Assembly (NCBI RefSeq): GCF_006438825.1
Contig: NZ_RCZP01000003.1
Location: 62,001 to 126,000, forward strand
DNA from: Muricoccus nepalensis
GTDB lineage: Bacteria > Pseudomonadota > Alphaproteobacteria > Acetobacterales > Acetobacteraceae
Reading direction: 5' to 3'
DNA: 64,000 nt
Below are positions 43,233 through 51,923 of this stretch, piece after piece. The notes beneath the pieces were generated by a model. The model was not told where the DNA came from. It did not search any database and saw only the letters and a program-made list of their open reading frames with translations. The position numbers were made by a program, and so were the translations under genes. Positions within the stretch are counted from its first letter, which is position 1, and every line of letters starts with the position of its first letter.

Positions 43233-44677
43233 CGGCGCCGGCTATCCTCTGGTTCCGCCAGGACCTTCGCCTCGCCGACAACCCAGCGCTGGTCGCCGCG
43301 GCCAAGGGACCCGTGCTGCCGGTTTTCGTGCTGGACGACGCGGCGGCCGGGCGCCTCGCCTTCGGGGGCGCGGCGCGCTGGTGGCTGCACCACAGCCTCG
43401 CGGCGCTCGGGCGGGACCTCGCCGCGCGCGGGGCGCCGCTGCTGCTGCTGCGCGGCGACGGGGTCTCCCTGCTGGCGGACCTCGCGGAGCGGACCGGCGC
43501 GGCCTCCATCGAGGCCGGCTGGCTGGTGGAGCCCTGGCCGCGGGCGCAGGAGAGTTCGCTCTCGGCGCGGCTCCTCGCGGGGGGACGGCGGCTCAACCTC
43601 CACGCCTCCACCCACCTGCTGCGGCCGGACGCCATCCTGTCGGGCGCGGGCAGGCCCTACACGGTCTACGCCCCCTTCGCGCGGAAGGTGCTCGCCGGGG
43701 GCGAGCCGCCGGCGCCGATCGAGCCGCCGGCGCCGCTTCGCGGGCTAGCGCCTCCCGCTCCGGGCCTGCCGCTCGCGGCGCTGGACCTCCTTCCCCGCCC
43801 GCCTCAGTCCGACTGGGCCGCGGAGTTCGGCACCGCCTGGCGCCCGGGCGAGGCGGGCGCGCTCGAGCGCCTCGCCCGCTTCACCGCGGGCGGCCTGCCG
43901 AACTACCCGACCCGCCGCAACGACCCGTCGGTCGAGGGCTCCTCCGGCCTCTCGCCGCATCTTCGCTGGGGGGAGGTCTCGCCCCGGCAGGTTTGGCACG
44001 CCGCGCGCGAGGCCGGCGGCGAGGAGGCGGTGCCCTTCCTGCGCGAGATCCTCTGGCGGGAGTTCTCCCACCACCTCCTCTGGCACCGGCCGGAGATCAC
44101 CCAGACCGCCCTCCGCGCCCCCTTCGCGCGCTTCCCCTTCGCCCCGGACCGGAACTTGCTGGCGGCTTGGCATCGCGGGCGCACCGGCTATCCGATCGTG
44201 GATGCGGGGATGCGCCAGCTCTGGCGGATCGGGTGGATGCACAACCGCGTTCGGATGGTCGCCTCCTCCCTCCTGGTGAAGCACCTCCTCCAGCCCTGGC
44301 AGGACGGCTTCGACTGGTTCATGGACACGCTGGTGGACGCCGACCCCGCCAACAACGGCGCCTCCTGGCAGTGGATCGCCGGCAGCGGCACCGATTCCTC
44401 GCCCTATTTTCGCGTCTTCAACCCCATCGCCCAGGGCGAGAAGTTCGACCCCGAGGGCGCCTATGTGCGCCGCTGGGTGCCGGAGCTGGCGCCGATGCCG
44501 TCGCGCTTCGTCCACCGCCCCTGGGAGGCGCCGGAGGAGATCCGCCGCGCGGCGGGGCTGACCGAGGCCGCCTATCCCCGCCCGGTGGTCGGCCACGCGG
44601 AGGGGCGCGCCCGCGCCCTGGCCGCGCTCCGCGCCACCGCCCGCGGCGAGCTGCCCGAGGAGGAGGCGGCGGATTGA
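43229..44677 (+). CDS. phrB: Deoxyribodipyrimidine photolyase
   Basis: 482 residues. Class I CPD photolyase: LWFRQDLRLADNPALVAAA at the N-terminus (antenna-binding Rossmann-like domain), GSSGLSPHLRWGEVSPRQVWHA and LREILWREFSHHLLWHRP in the helical FAD domain, and the C-terminal LVDADPANNGASWQWIAGSGTDSSPYFRVFNPIAQGEKFDPEG. It repairs cyclobutane dimers using blue light with FADH-. It is coupled to pdeM upstream and to a phosphoesterase downstream, forming a small DNA-repair operon. Confidence 0.94.
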   Translation: MTAPAILWFRQDLRLADNPALVAAAKGPVLPVFVLDDAAAGRLAFGGAARWWLHHSLAALGRDLAARGAPLLLLRGDGVSLLADLAERTGAASIEAGWLVEPWPRAQESSLSARLLAGGRRLNLHASTHLLRPDAILSGAGRPYTVYAPFARKVLAGGEPPAPIEPPAPLRGLAPPAPGLPLAALDLLPRPPQSDWAAEFGTAWRPGEAGALERLARFTAGGLPNYPTRRNDPSVEGSSGLSPHLRWGEVSPRQVWHAAREAGGEEAVPFLREILWREFSHHLLWHRPEITQTALRAPFARFPFAPDRNLLAAWHRGRTGYPIVDAGMRQLWRIGWMHNRVRMVASSLLVKHLLQPWQDGFDWFMDTLVDADPANNGASWQWIAGSGTDSSPYFRVFNPIAQGEKFDPEGAYVRRWVPELAPMPSRFVHRPWEAPEEIRRAAGLTEAAYPRPVVGHAEGRARALAALRATARGELPEEEAAD

Positions 44678-45387
44678 GCGAGCTCCGCGATCGCTTCGAG
44701 GGCATCCGCGTCGTCGGCGACGTCCACGGGGAGGCCGCGGCCTTCCACGCGGCGGCCGACGGCGCCGAGGCGGAGCGGCTCTTCCTCATCCAGCTCGGCG
44801 ACCTCACCGACGGCGGCCCAGACGCGCCGGGGGTGCTGCGCCGCGCCTTCGCCCTTCGCGCGGAGGGGCGCGGCGTCTTCATCCTCGGCAACCACGACCA
44901 CAAGCTGCGCCGGGCGCTCGAGGGGGCCGCGCTGCGCATCGAGCCGAGCGGGCTGGGCCGGACGCTGGAGCAGATCGACGCCGCCGAGGACGGCGAGGCG
45001 CTGCGCCGCCGCGCCGTGGCCGAGATCGGCCGCGCCCCGGCATGGCTCCGCATTGACCAGCGCCTCTTCGTCCACGGCGGCTTCCACCCGCGCATGCTCC
45101 ACGCGCCCCCGCCGCCGGACGCCGGGGCGCGCAAGCCCGAGGGCCTGGTGCCCCGCGCCCTCTTCGGCCAGGTGACGAGCCGCGTGCGCGAGGACGGCTA
45201 CCCCGAGCGCCTGCACGACTGGGTGGACCGCATCCCCCAGGGCTTCACCATCTACTGCGGGCACGAGGTGCGCAGCGCCAACGGCCGCCCGCTGATGCAG
45301 GTGGGCGCCGGCGGGGGCGCGGCCGTCTTCATGGACACGGGGGCCGGCAAGGGAGGCCACCTCTCCTGGGTGGACCTCCCCTGGTGA
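44674..45387 (+). CDS. Metallophosphoesterase, Ser/Thr-phosphatase-like
   Basis: 237 residues from TTG at 44674; AGGAGG lies seven bases upstream and the TTGA overlaps the photolyase stop. PPP-type motifs: VVGDVHGEAAAFHAA (GDxHG), LIQLGDLTDGGPDAPG (GDxxDxG), FILGNHDHKLRRAL (GNHD) and FVHGGFHPRML, then YCGHEVRSANGRP. The substrate may be a phosphoprotein, bis-nucleoside tetraphosphate or similar. Its coupling to DNA-repair genes may be incidental. Confidence 0.85.
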   Translation: MSELRDRFEGIRVVGDVHGEAAAFHAAADGAEAERLFLIQLGDLTDGGPDAPGVLRRAFALRAEGRGVFILGNHDHKLRRALEGAALRIEPSGLGRTLEQIDAAEDGEALRRRAVAEIGRAPAWLRIDQRLFVHGGFHPRMLHAPPPPDAGARKPEGLVPRALFGQVTSRVREDGYPERLHDWVDRIPQGFTIYCGHEVRSANGRPLMQVGAGGGAAVFMDTGAGKGGHLSWVDLPW

Positions 45388-45388
45388 G

Positions 45389-46405
45389 CTAGGCCACGCC
45401 GATGCGGCGGTTGACGAAGTCGAGCGAGTAGGCGCGGCGGAGGTCGAGCCCGGCGGGATAGACCCCGTTGTCCCGCATGGTCGCGTAGAAGCGGTCCCAG
45501 CGCTCGTGCGTCATCGCGCCGACGCCGAGCGTCGCGGCCTCGTTGTCGGTGACGATCTTGCGCTCCTGCATCACGCGCAGGCCGTAGGCCATCTTCTCGG
45601 CGGGCATCTCGGCGTTCTGCGACTGGATCAGCGCATTGGCCGCGCCGATGTCGGCGCCCTTCATGTACTCGGTCCAGCCCTCGACCGTCGCGTCGACGAA
45701 GCGCTGCACGAGGTCCCGCTTCTCGGCTACCATCCTCGCGGAGATGTCGATCGTGGTGTTGTAGGCCTCGTAGCCGGCATCGGCGAGGAGGTGCACGCGG
45801 GGCCTGGCGCCCGCCTGCATCGCCGCGAAGGGCTCCGAGGAGACCATGCCCTGCTGGATCGCGCCCTTGTCGGCCATGAAGGGCTGCAGGTTGAAGGTAT
45901 AGGGGCGGATCTGGGCGTCGGTGAAGCCGAAGCGGCTGCGCAGGAACGGCCAGTGCGTCACGCGCCCCGCGGCGCTGATCATGATGGGCTTGCCGCGCAT
46001 CCCCTCGAAGCCCGCGATCCCCGCCTCCTCGTGGCTCATCAGGATCATCGGGTCCTTCTGGAAGATGGCGCCGATGCAGAGGAAGGGCAGGTTCTCCCGC
46101 ACGTAGTTCAGGGCCTGGAAGGGGTTGGACATGATCATGTCCGCCCGACCGCCGACGAGGAGCTGCGCCGGGTTCTGCATCGGCCCGCCCTGGCGGAGGT
46201 CGCAATCGATCCCGTAGCGCCGGTAGATCCCGGCCGCGACGGCCTGGTAGTAGCCCCCGTGCTCGGCCTGGGCGCGCCAGTCCGTCTGGAACGAGACCTT
46301 GTCCAGCACCTGCGCCGAGACCCGCGCGCCGGGCACGGCCACGAGCGAGAGGGCGGTGCCGCCGGCCAGCAGGGCGCGGCGTTGGATGACGTACTTGGTG
46401 CCCAT
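45389..46405 (-). CDS. ABC substrate-binding protein, NMT1/THI5-like
   Basis: 338 residues from ATG at 46405, with GGAGAG upstream. A Tat-like leader QRRALLAGGTALSLVAVPGARVSAQ precedes the domain. NMT1/THI5-like features: VSFQTDWRAQAEHGGYYQAVAAGIYRRYGI, DLRQGGPMQNPAQLLVGGRADMIMSN and ISARMVAEKRDLVQRFVDATVEGW. Relatives bind pyrimidine precursors, sulfonates, nitrate or riboflavin. No permease or ATPase lies beside it; the importer at 31798-33505 is the nearest candidate partner. Confidence 0.85.
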   Translation of the reverse strand: MGTKYVIQRRALLAGGTALSLVAVPGARVSAQVLDKVSFQTDWRAQAEHGGYYQAVAAGIYRRYGIDCDLRQGGPMQNPAQLLVGGRADMIMSNPFQALNYVRENLPFLCIGAIFQKDPMILMSHEEAGIAGFEGMRGKPIMISAAGRVTHWPFLRSRFGFTDAQIRPYTFNLQPFMADKGAIQQGMVSSEPFAAMQAGARPRVHLLADAGYEAYNTTIDISARMVAEKRDLVQRFVDATVEGWTEYMKGADIGAANALIQSQNAEMPAEKMAYGLRVMQERKIVTDNEAATLGVGAMTHERWDRFYATMRDNGVYPAGLDLRRAYSLDFVNRRIGVA

Positions 46406-46606
46406 GGCTTCTCTCCGTGGCCGGTTCCGCCGGCGGGCCCCGGCCCGCCGCGATGCGCGTGCCCCCGTGATGGCACGGCGCGATCCCCGCTGGCCAGAAA
46501 AGCCTTTGCGGGGGCGTGACCATCGCGGGTCCCGCGCCGGGCTATCCCCCGCCGCCCCGGCAGCTATGCTGCGCCGCCCCGACCAGGAAGGTCCCCGACC
46601 GCCCGC

Positions 46607-47443
46607 ATGGCCAGCGCCGTCCTCCTCACCCACGTCACCACCTACCGCTACGACCGGCCGGTGCTGCTGGGGCCGCAGACGATCCGCCTCTCGCCGGCGC
46701 CGCACGCCCCGGCCGTGATCCGGCGGCACGCGCTGACCGTGGAGCCCGGGAACCACCGCCTGCTCCACCGCCGCGACCCCCAGGGCAACCCGGAGTCCCT
46801 CGCCGTCTTCGACGGCCGGGTGGAGAGCTTCACCATCACCGCCGCGCTGGAGGCGGAGCTGGTGCCGGTGAACCCCTTCGCCTTCCTCCTCGAGGGCGGG
46901 GCCGACCGCTGGCCCTTCGCCTACGAGCCGCTCCTCGCCGCCGAGCTCGCGCCGAACCTCCGGCCGCCCGCGGCCGGCGCCGGGCTGGCGGCGCTGGTGC
47001 CCCGGCCCGCCCCGGGCAGGGAGGAGACCATCCCCGCCCTCCTCGCCCTCGCCCGCCGCGTCGCCGGCGAGATCCGCTACATCCGCCGCGACGAGCCCGG
47101 CGTCTGGGAGGCGGAGGAGGTGGTGGCGCGCGGCGAGGGGTCCTGCCGGGACACCGGCTGGCTGCTCGTGCACGCCTTCCGCGCGATGGGCATCGCCGCC
47201 CGCTTCTGCTCGGGCTACCTGCTGGACACGAACGAGGGCACGGCGGAGCTGCACGCCTGGGCCGAGGCCTTCCTGCCAGGCGCGGGCTGGGTGGGCTTCG
47301 ACCCGACCTCCGGGCTGCTCGCCGCCGAGTTCCACCTGCCGCTCTCCGCCGCCTCCGACCCGCGCCTCGCCGCGCCCGTTAGCGGCACGCACGAGGCCTG
47401 CGGCGTCGCCTTCTCCGCCTCCCTCTCCCTGGTCCCCGCGTGA
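46607..47443 (+). CDS. Transglutaminase-like protein with N-terminal beta domain
   Basis: 278 residues. The bacterial transglutaminase-like N domain (HVTTYRYDRPVLLGPQTIRLSP) is followed by the core domain with a complete triad: Cys in GEGSCRDTGWLLVHAFRA, His in AELHAWAEAFLP and Asp in VGFDPTSGLL. The relatives that carry a C-terminal DUF2126 domain are about 1100 residues; that domain is absent here. It is coupled by GTGA to the ATP-grasp/alpha-E gene. Such sets are predicted to make or cut amide-linked peptides; the product is unknown. Confidence 0.85.
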   Translation: MASAVLLTHVTTYRYDRPVLLGPQTIRLSPAPHAPAVIRRHALTVEPGNHRLLHRRDPQGNPESLAVFDGRVESFTITAALEAELVPVNPFAFLLEGGADRWPFAYEPLLAAELAPNLRPPAAGAGLAALVPRPAPGREETIPALLALARRVAGEIRYIRRDEPGVWEAEEVVARGEGSCRDTGWLLVHAFRAMGIAARFCSGYLLDTNEGTAELHAWAEAFLPGAGWVGFDPTSGLLAAEFHLPLSAASDPRLAAPVSGTHEACGVAFSASLSLVPA

Positions 47444-49896
47444 CCGCCGCCGAGGCCTCCGTCGACGAGATGGTGGACGGCGGCGGCCGCGTGCGCCCGC
47501 AGTGGCGGGGCCTGCTCGGCGCCCTCTCCAGCCTTCCCGAGGGCGGCCTCGTCGCCCGCGCCCGCCTGCTCGACCGCGCCTTCGAGGAGGAGGGCTCGGC
47601 GGGGCTGCTGCCCTCCCACGCGGCGCCGGGCGCGGCGCCCGGCGGGCGGGGCGCGGCCGGGCGGCTGGACCCCGTGCCGCTGGTCCTCGACGGCGCCGAG
47701 TTCGCGGCCCTGGCCGAGGGGCTCGCGCAGCGCGCGCGGCTGCTGGAGGCGGTGCTGGAGGACCTCCACGGCCCGCAATTCCTGCTCGGCCGCGGGGCGA
47801 TCCCGCCGGAGCTCGTCTTCCCGAACCCCGCCTTCCTCCGCCCCTGCTGCAACGGCGTGCCCGGCCCCTTCCTGCACCTTTACGCCGCGGACCTGCTGCG
47901 CGGGGCGGACGGCGCCTGGCGGGTGGCCGGGGACAGCGTGGTCGGCATGGAGGGCCTCGCCCAGGCCTACGCCAACCGCTCCCACATGGCGCGGACCCTG
48001 CCCGAATGCGCCCGCGCCGTGCAGATGCGCCCGCTGCGCCCCTTCATGGACGCCTGGCGGGACGTCCTCCAGCGCGCCGTGGGCGGGGAGCCGGCGGGCG
48101 CCGCGACGGTCGCGCTGCTGACGCCGGGCGTCGGCCATCCCCACTGGGCCGAGCACGTCACCCTCGCCCGCGACCTCTCCTGCGCCCTCGCCGAGGCGGG
48201 GGACCTCACCGCGCGGGGCGGCGCGCTCTTCCTCAAGACGCTCCGCGGCCTGCAGCCGGTGCGCGTGCTGCTCTCCCGCGTGCCGGGGGCGCTGCTGGAC
48301 CCGCTGGAGCTCGGCGGGCGCACGGCGGCCGGCGTGCCCGGGCTGCTCGACGCCGCGCGGGCGGGGAACCTCGTCGTGCACAACCACCCCGGCGCGGGGC
48401 TGGCCGAGGCGCCGGCCCTGCCCGCCTTCCTGCCCGCCCTCTGCCGCGACCTCCTCGGCGAGGAGCTCGCCCTCCCCTCGGTCGGCACCCTCTGGCTCGG
48501 CGACCCCGGTTCCCTCGCGCGCTACGCCGCCGCGCCCACGGGCTTCGCGCTGCGCGCCGCGGGCGAGGCGGGGCGGGGCGCGGAGGCGCTGTCCGGCGAC
48601 CCCCGCGGCTGGGCCGCCGTCGAGCGCCCCGCGGCCTCGCTGGCCCCCACCCTCGTCGGGGAGCGGCTCGAGCCGCGGCCGGTCGCGCTCCGCCTCTTCC
48701 TCCTGCACGACGGCGCCGGCTGGCGCTGCCTGCCCGGCGGCGTCGCGCGCGTGGCGGACGCGGAGGGGCGCGGCGGCGAGGTCTCCAAGGACGTCTGGGT
48801 GCTGTCCGAGGAGGGCGCGGAGATCCGCGGTCCCGCCGCGCTGCAGGTGCCGGCCCTCGCGATCCGCCGCGCGGCGGGCGACCTTCCCTCCCGCGTGGCC
48901 GACAACCTCTTCTGGCTCGGCCGCTACGTGGAGCGGCTGGACGATTCCGCGCGGCTGATGCGCGCCACCATGGCCCGCCTCGACCGCGCGCCCATGCTCC
49001 CGCGGGACCTGGCGGAGGTCGCGGCGCTGTCGCGCTGCCTGCTCGACGCGAAGCTGATCACGGAGGAGCAGCTTCCGACCTCCGGCGACGACGCCGCCCT
49101 CCGCCGCGCCATGCTCCAGGCCGGGCGCAAGGGCGGGCGGGTCCACCGGCTGACGGGGGAGGTCGCGCGGCTGGTGGAGGGCACGCGCGACCGGCTGACC
49201 GGGGACATGCACGCCGCCTTCACCCTGCCGCTGCGCGACTGCCGCGCGGCCCTCATGGAGGCCTCGACCCCGGCCGCGCTCGGCGCCGCCCTCGGCGGCC
49301 TCGTGCGCTACGCCTCGGGCGTCGCCGGGGTGGCCGCCGAGAACATGGTGCGCGGCGGCGCCCACAGCTTCCTCGACCTCGGGCGGCGGCTGGAGCGGGG
49401 GGCGAGCGTCGCGGCCCTGCTCGGCCACCTGCTGGCCGAGCCGCCGGCGCGGGTCGAGAGCGCGCTGGCCCTCGCGCTCGAGCTCTGCGACTCCGTCATC
49501 ACCTACCGCACCCGCTACCTCCACCTCCTGCAGCCGGCGCCGGCGCTGGACCTCGTGATGGCGGACCCCGCCAACCCCCGCGGCCTCGTCTTCCAGCTCG
49601 CCGCCGCCGAGGCGCTGCTGGCGGGGGTGGAGGGCGGCGGCGACCCCAGCCTCTCCGCCTGGGCACGGCGCCTGCGGCTGGAGGGGGAGGCCATGGCGGC
49701 CGAGGTCGCGGGCGCGGCGGAGGGGGCCACGGCCGCGACCCTCCTCTCGCCCCGCCTCCTCGCGCTCGAGGAATCGGTGGGGGCGCTCTCGGACGCGATC
49801 GGGCGGCGCTACTTCACCCTCGTCGCGCCGCCGCGGCTGCTCGGCGTCGACACGGCGGAGGCGCCCGCGCGCGGCGCGGTGCGGGGGGCGGCGTGA
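47440..49896 (+). CDS. Circularly permuted ATP-grasp and alpha-E domain fusion
   Basis: 818 residues from GTG at 47440. Residues 1 to about 475 are a circularly permuted ATP-grasp (DUF404/407): FLLGRGAIPPELVFPNPAFLRPC, VVGMEGLAQAYANRSHMARTLPE and GVPGLLDAARAGNLVVHN. From residue 485 on is an alpha-E domain (DUF403): SRVADNLFWLGRYVERLDDSARLMRA and the late VITYRTRYLHLLQPAPALDLV. The segment LLSRVPGALLDPL replaces the acidic xRRVDxDxxDPL of most relatives, so ATP/metal binding may be altered. It lies between two transglutaminases, with which it overlaps at both ends. Confidence 0.87.
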   Translation: MTAAEASVDEMVDGGGRVRPQWRGLLGALSSLPEGGLVARARLLDRAFEEEGSAGLLPSHAAPGAAPGGRGAAGRLDPVPLVLDGAEFAALAEGLAQRARLLEAVLEDLHGPQFLLGRGAIPPELVFPNPAFLRPCCNGVPGPFLHLYAADLLRGADGAWRVAGDSVVGMEGLAQAYANRSHMARTLPECARAVQMRPLRPFMDAWRDVLQRAVGGEPAGAATVALLTPGVGHPHWAEHVTLARDLSCALAEAGDLTARGGALFLKTLRGLQPVRVLLSRVPGALLDPLELGGRTAAGVPGLLDAARAGNLVVHNHPGAGLAEAPALPAFLPALCRDLLGEELALPSVGTLWLGDPGSLARYAAAPTGFALRAAGEAGRGAEALSGDPRGWAAVERPAASLAPTLVGERLEPRPVALRLFLLHDGAGWRCLPGGVARVADAEGRGGEVSKDVWVLSEEGAEIRGPAALQVPALAIRRAAGDLPSRVADNLFWLGRYVERLDDSARLMRATMARLDRAPMLPRDLAEVAALSRCLLDAKLITEEQLPTSGDDAALRRAMLQAGRKGGRVHRLTGEVARLVEGTRDRLTGDMHAAFTLPLRDCRAALMEASTPAALGAALGGLVRYASGVAGVAAENMVRGGAHSFLDLGRRLERGASVAALLGHLLAEPPARVESALALALELCDSVITYRTRYLHLLQPAPALDLVMADPANPRGLVFQLAAAEALLAGVEGGGDPSLSAWARRLRLEGEAMAAEVAGAAEGATAATLLSPRLLALEESVGALSDAIGRRYFTLVAPPRLLGVDTAEAPARGAVRGAA

Positions 49897-50765
49897 TCTA
49901 CCGCCTCCGCCACGTCACGGCCTATGGCTACGAGCTGCCGGTGGAGATGGCGACGCACCTCCTCCACCTCACGCCGCGCCCGCTTCCGCGCCAGCGCGTG
50001 CTCGACGCGGCGCTCGACTGCGACCCGCCGCCGGCGCGGCGGACGGAGGGGATCGACCACTTCGGCAACCCCAGCGCCTGGCTCTACCTCGACCGGCCGC
50101 ACGCGCGGCTGACGGTGACCGCGGAATCGACCGTGCAGGTGACGGCGCCCCCGCCCCTGCCGGCAGCGACCCCGCCCTGGGAGGCGATCCGGGCCCTCGC
50201 GCTGGGCTACGCGGAGGCCGCGGAGTTCCTCTTCCCCAGCCCGACCCTGCCGCCGGTCGAGGCCGCGCGGGCCTTCCTCGCCCCCTACTTCACGCCCGGG
50301 CGCCCCGTGGGGGAGGCGGCGGTCGGGCTGATCGCGCATTTCCGGGACCACATGGCCTTCCGGGCGGGGGTCACCACCGTCTCCACGCCGGTCGAGGAGG
50401 TGCTGCGGCGGCGGGCCGGGGTGTGCCAGGATTTCGCGCACCTGCTCGTCACGGGGCTCCGCATGCTCGGCATCCCCGCCCGCTACGTCTCCGGCTACAT
50501 CCGCACGCGGCCCGCGCCGGGGGGCGTGCAGCGGGTGGGGGCGGACCAGTCGCACGCCTGGGTGGCGGCCTGGATGGGCCCGGAGGCCGGCTGGATCGAG
50601 ATGGACCCGACGAACAGCCTCTTCGTCGCGGACGAGCATGTCGTGCTCGGCTGGGGGCGCGACTTCGGGGACGTCTCGCCGTTGCTGGGGGTGATCCTGG
50701 GCGGGGGGAGGCACAGCGTCACGGTCGGCGTGGACATGGAGGAGGCGGCTTCCGTTTCGGGCTGA
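49893..50765 (+). CDS. Transglutaminase family protein
   Basis: 290 residues from GTG at 49893. An N-terminal beta domain (YRLRHVTAYGYELPVEMATHLLHLTPRP) precedes the core transglutaminase-like domain with triad residues in GVCQDFAHLLVTGLRMLGIPARYVSGYI, QSHAWVAAWMGPEAGW and EMDPTNSLFV. The ending FGDVSPLLGVILGGGRHSVTVGVDM is standard for the SCO-type family paired with alpha-E proteins. Cysteine-protease or amide-exchange activity is inferred. Third gene of the 46607-50765 set. Confidence 0.9.
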   Translation: MIYRLRHVTAYGYELPVEMATHLLHLTPRPLPRQRVLDAALDCDPPPARRTEGIDHFGNPSAWLYLDRPHARLTVTAESTVQVTAPPPLPAATPPWEAIRALALGYAEAAEFLFPSPTLPPVEAARAFLAPYFTPGRPVGEAAVGLIAHFRDHMAFRAGVTTVSTPVEEVLRRRAGVCQDFAHLLVTGLRMLGIPARYVSGYIRTRPAPGGVQRVGADQSHAWVAAWMGPEAGWIEMDPTNSLFVADEHVVLGWGRDFGDVSPLLGVILGGGRHSVTVGVDMEEAASVSG

Positions 50766-50873
50766 ACCGATCCGGCACCGTTCCTGCATGGACGACCGCT
50801 CCGCGCCGGGCGATACCGGCGCCCGCCACGTCCCGGCATCCCCGAAGCCGGCATCCCCAGGAGAACGCCGCCC

Positions 50874-51911
50874 ATGCTTGCTCGTCGCACCCTCCTCGCC
50901 GCCGGCGCCGCCGGGCTGGCCGCGCCCCTCGCCGCGTCCCTCTCCTCGCCGGCCCTGGCCCAGGCCGGGGCGCCCGTGCGCTTCGCGCTCGACTGGGCGC
51001 TGCAGGGCAACCACGCCATGTTCGCGCTGCCCGACGACCGCGGCGTCTTCCGCCGCGAGGGCATCGCGCTCCGCATGGACCGCGGCTTCGGCTCGGGCGA
51101 CACGACCGTGAAGGTCGCCTCCGGCGCCTACGACATCGGCTACACCGACGTCTCGACCCTCGTGAAGTTCAACGCCGAGAACCCGGACAAGCGCCTCGTC
51201 TCCTTCTACCAGGTGCTCGACCGCACGGCGGCGGCGCTGATCACCCTCAAGAAGTCGGGCATCACCACGCCGAAGGGCGTCGCCGGCAAGCGCCTCGGCG
51301 CGCCCGAGGGCGAGGGCAGCCGGATGCTCTTCCCGGCCTTCTCCCGCGTGGCCGGGATCGAGGCGTCCGGCATCCGCTGGACGAGCATGGCGGCCAACCT
51401 GCGCGACACGATGCTCGCCCAGGGGCAGGTGGACGCGGTGACGGGCTTCCTCTTCACCACCTACTTCAACCTCGTCGGCCTCGGCACGGCCGAGAGCGAC
51501 ATCGTCGCCTGGCCCTACGCCGAGAACGGCCTCGACATCTACGGCAGCGCCCTCGTCGCCCGGGCCGAGTGGCTGGAGCGGAACCCGCAGGTGGCGGCCG
51601 GCTTCGTGCGCGCCTCGGTGGAGGGGCTGAAGATGCTCATCGCCGAGCCCGACGCCGGCATGGCCGCCCTCAAGAAGCGCGAAGCGCTCTTCGACGAGGC
51701 GCTGGAGAAGCGCCGCTGGGGCATGACCTACGAGCGCTCCATCCTGACGCCGAACGTCAAGGCCGGCGGCACGGGCGTGCTCGACAGCGCCCGCGCCGAG
51801 ACCCTCATCCGCGTGAACGCGGAGGCCTACGGCGTCGCGAACCCGCCGAAGGTCGCGGACATGTTCACCGACCGCTTCCTGCCCCCCGCGGCGGACCGCC
51901 GCATCGGCTGA
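50874..51911 (+). CDS. ABC substrate-binding protein, SsuA/NMT1-like
   Basis: 345 residues, AGGAG upstream. Tat-like leader ARRTLLAAGAAGLAAPLAAS ending in ALAQA. The receptor domain shows FALDWALQGNHAMFALPDDRGVFRREGI, VKVASGAYDIGYTDVSTLVKFNAEN and PKGVAGKRLGAPEGEGSRMLFPAF. It belongs with nitrate/sulfonate/taurine or pyrimidine-precursor receptors. No transport partners are adjacent; it is an orphan like the receptor at 45389. Confidence 0.86.
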   Translation: MLARRTLLAAGAAGLAAPLAASLSSPALAQAGAPVRFALDWALQGNHAMFALPDDRGVFRREGIALRMDRGFGSGDTTVKVASGAYDIGYTDVSTLVKFNAENPDKRLVSFYQVLDRTAAALITLKKSGITTPKGVAGKRLGAPEGEGSRMLFPAFSRVAGIEASGIRWTSMAANLRDTMLAQGQVDAVTGFLFTTYFNLVGLGTAESDIVAWPYAENGLDIYGSALVARAEWLERNPQVAAGFVRASVEGLKMLIAEPDAGMAALKKREALFDEALEKRRWGMTYERSILTPNVKAGGTGVLDSARAETLIRVNAEAYGVANPPKVADMFTDRFLPPAADRRIG

Positions 51912-51923
51912 TCCCCGCGCCGG

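Noticed and set aside
47502-49892. Extension of the third transglutaminase frame upstream to 47502
   Set aside because: The added 800 residues are a frame-shifted shadow of the ATP-grasp/alpha-E gene; the GTG at 49893 fits the family start.
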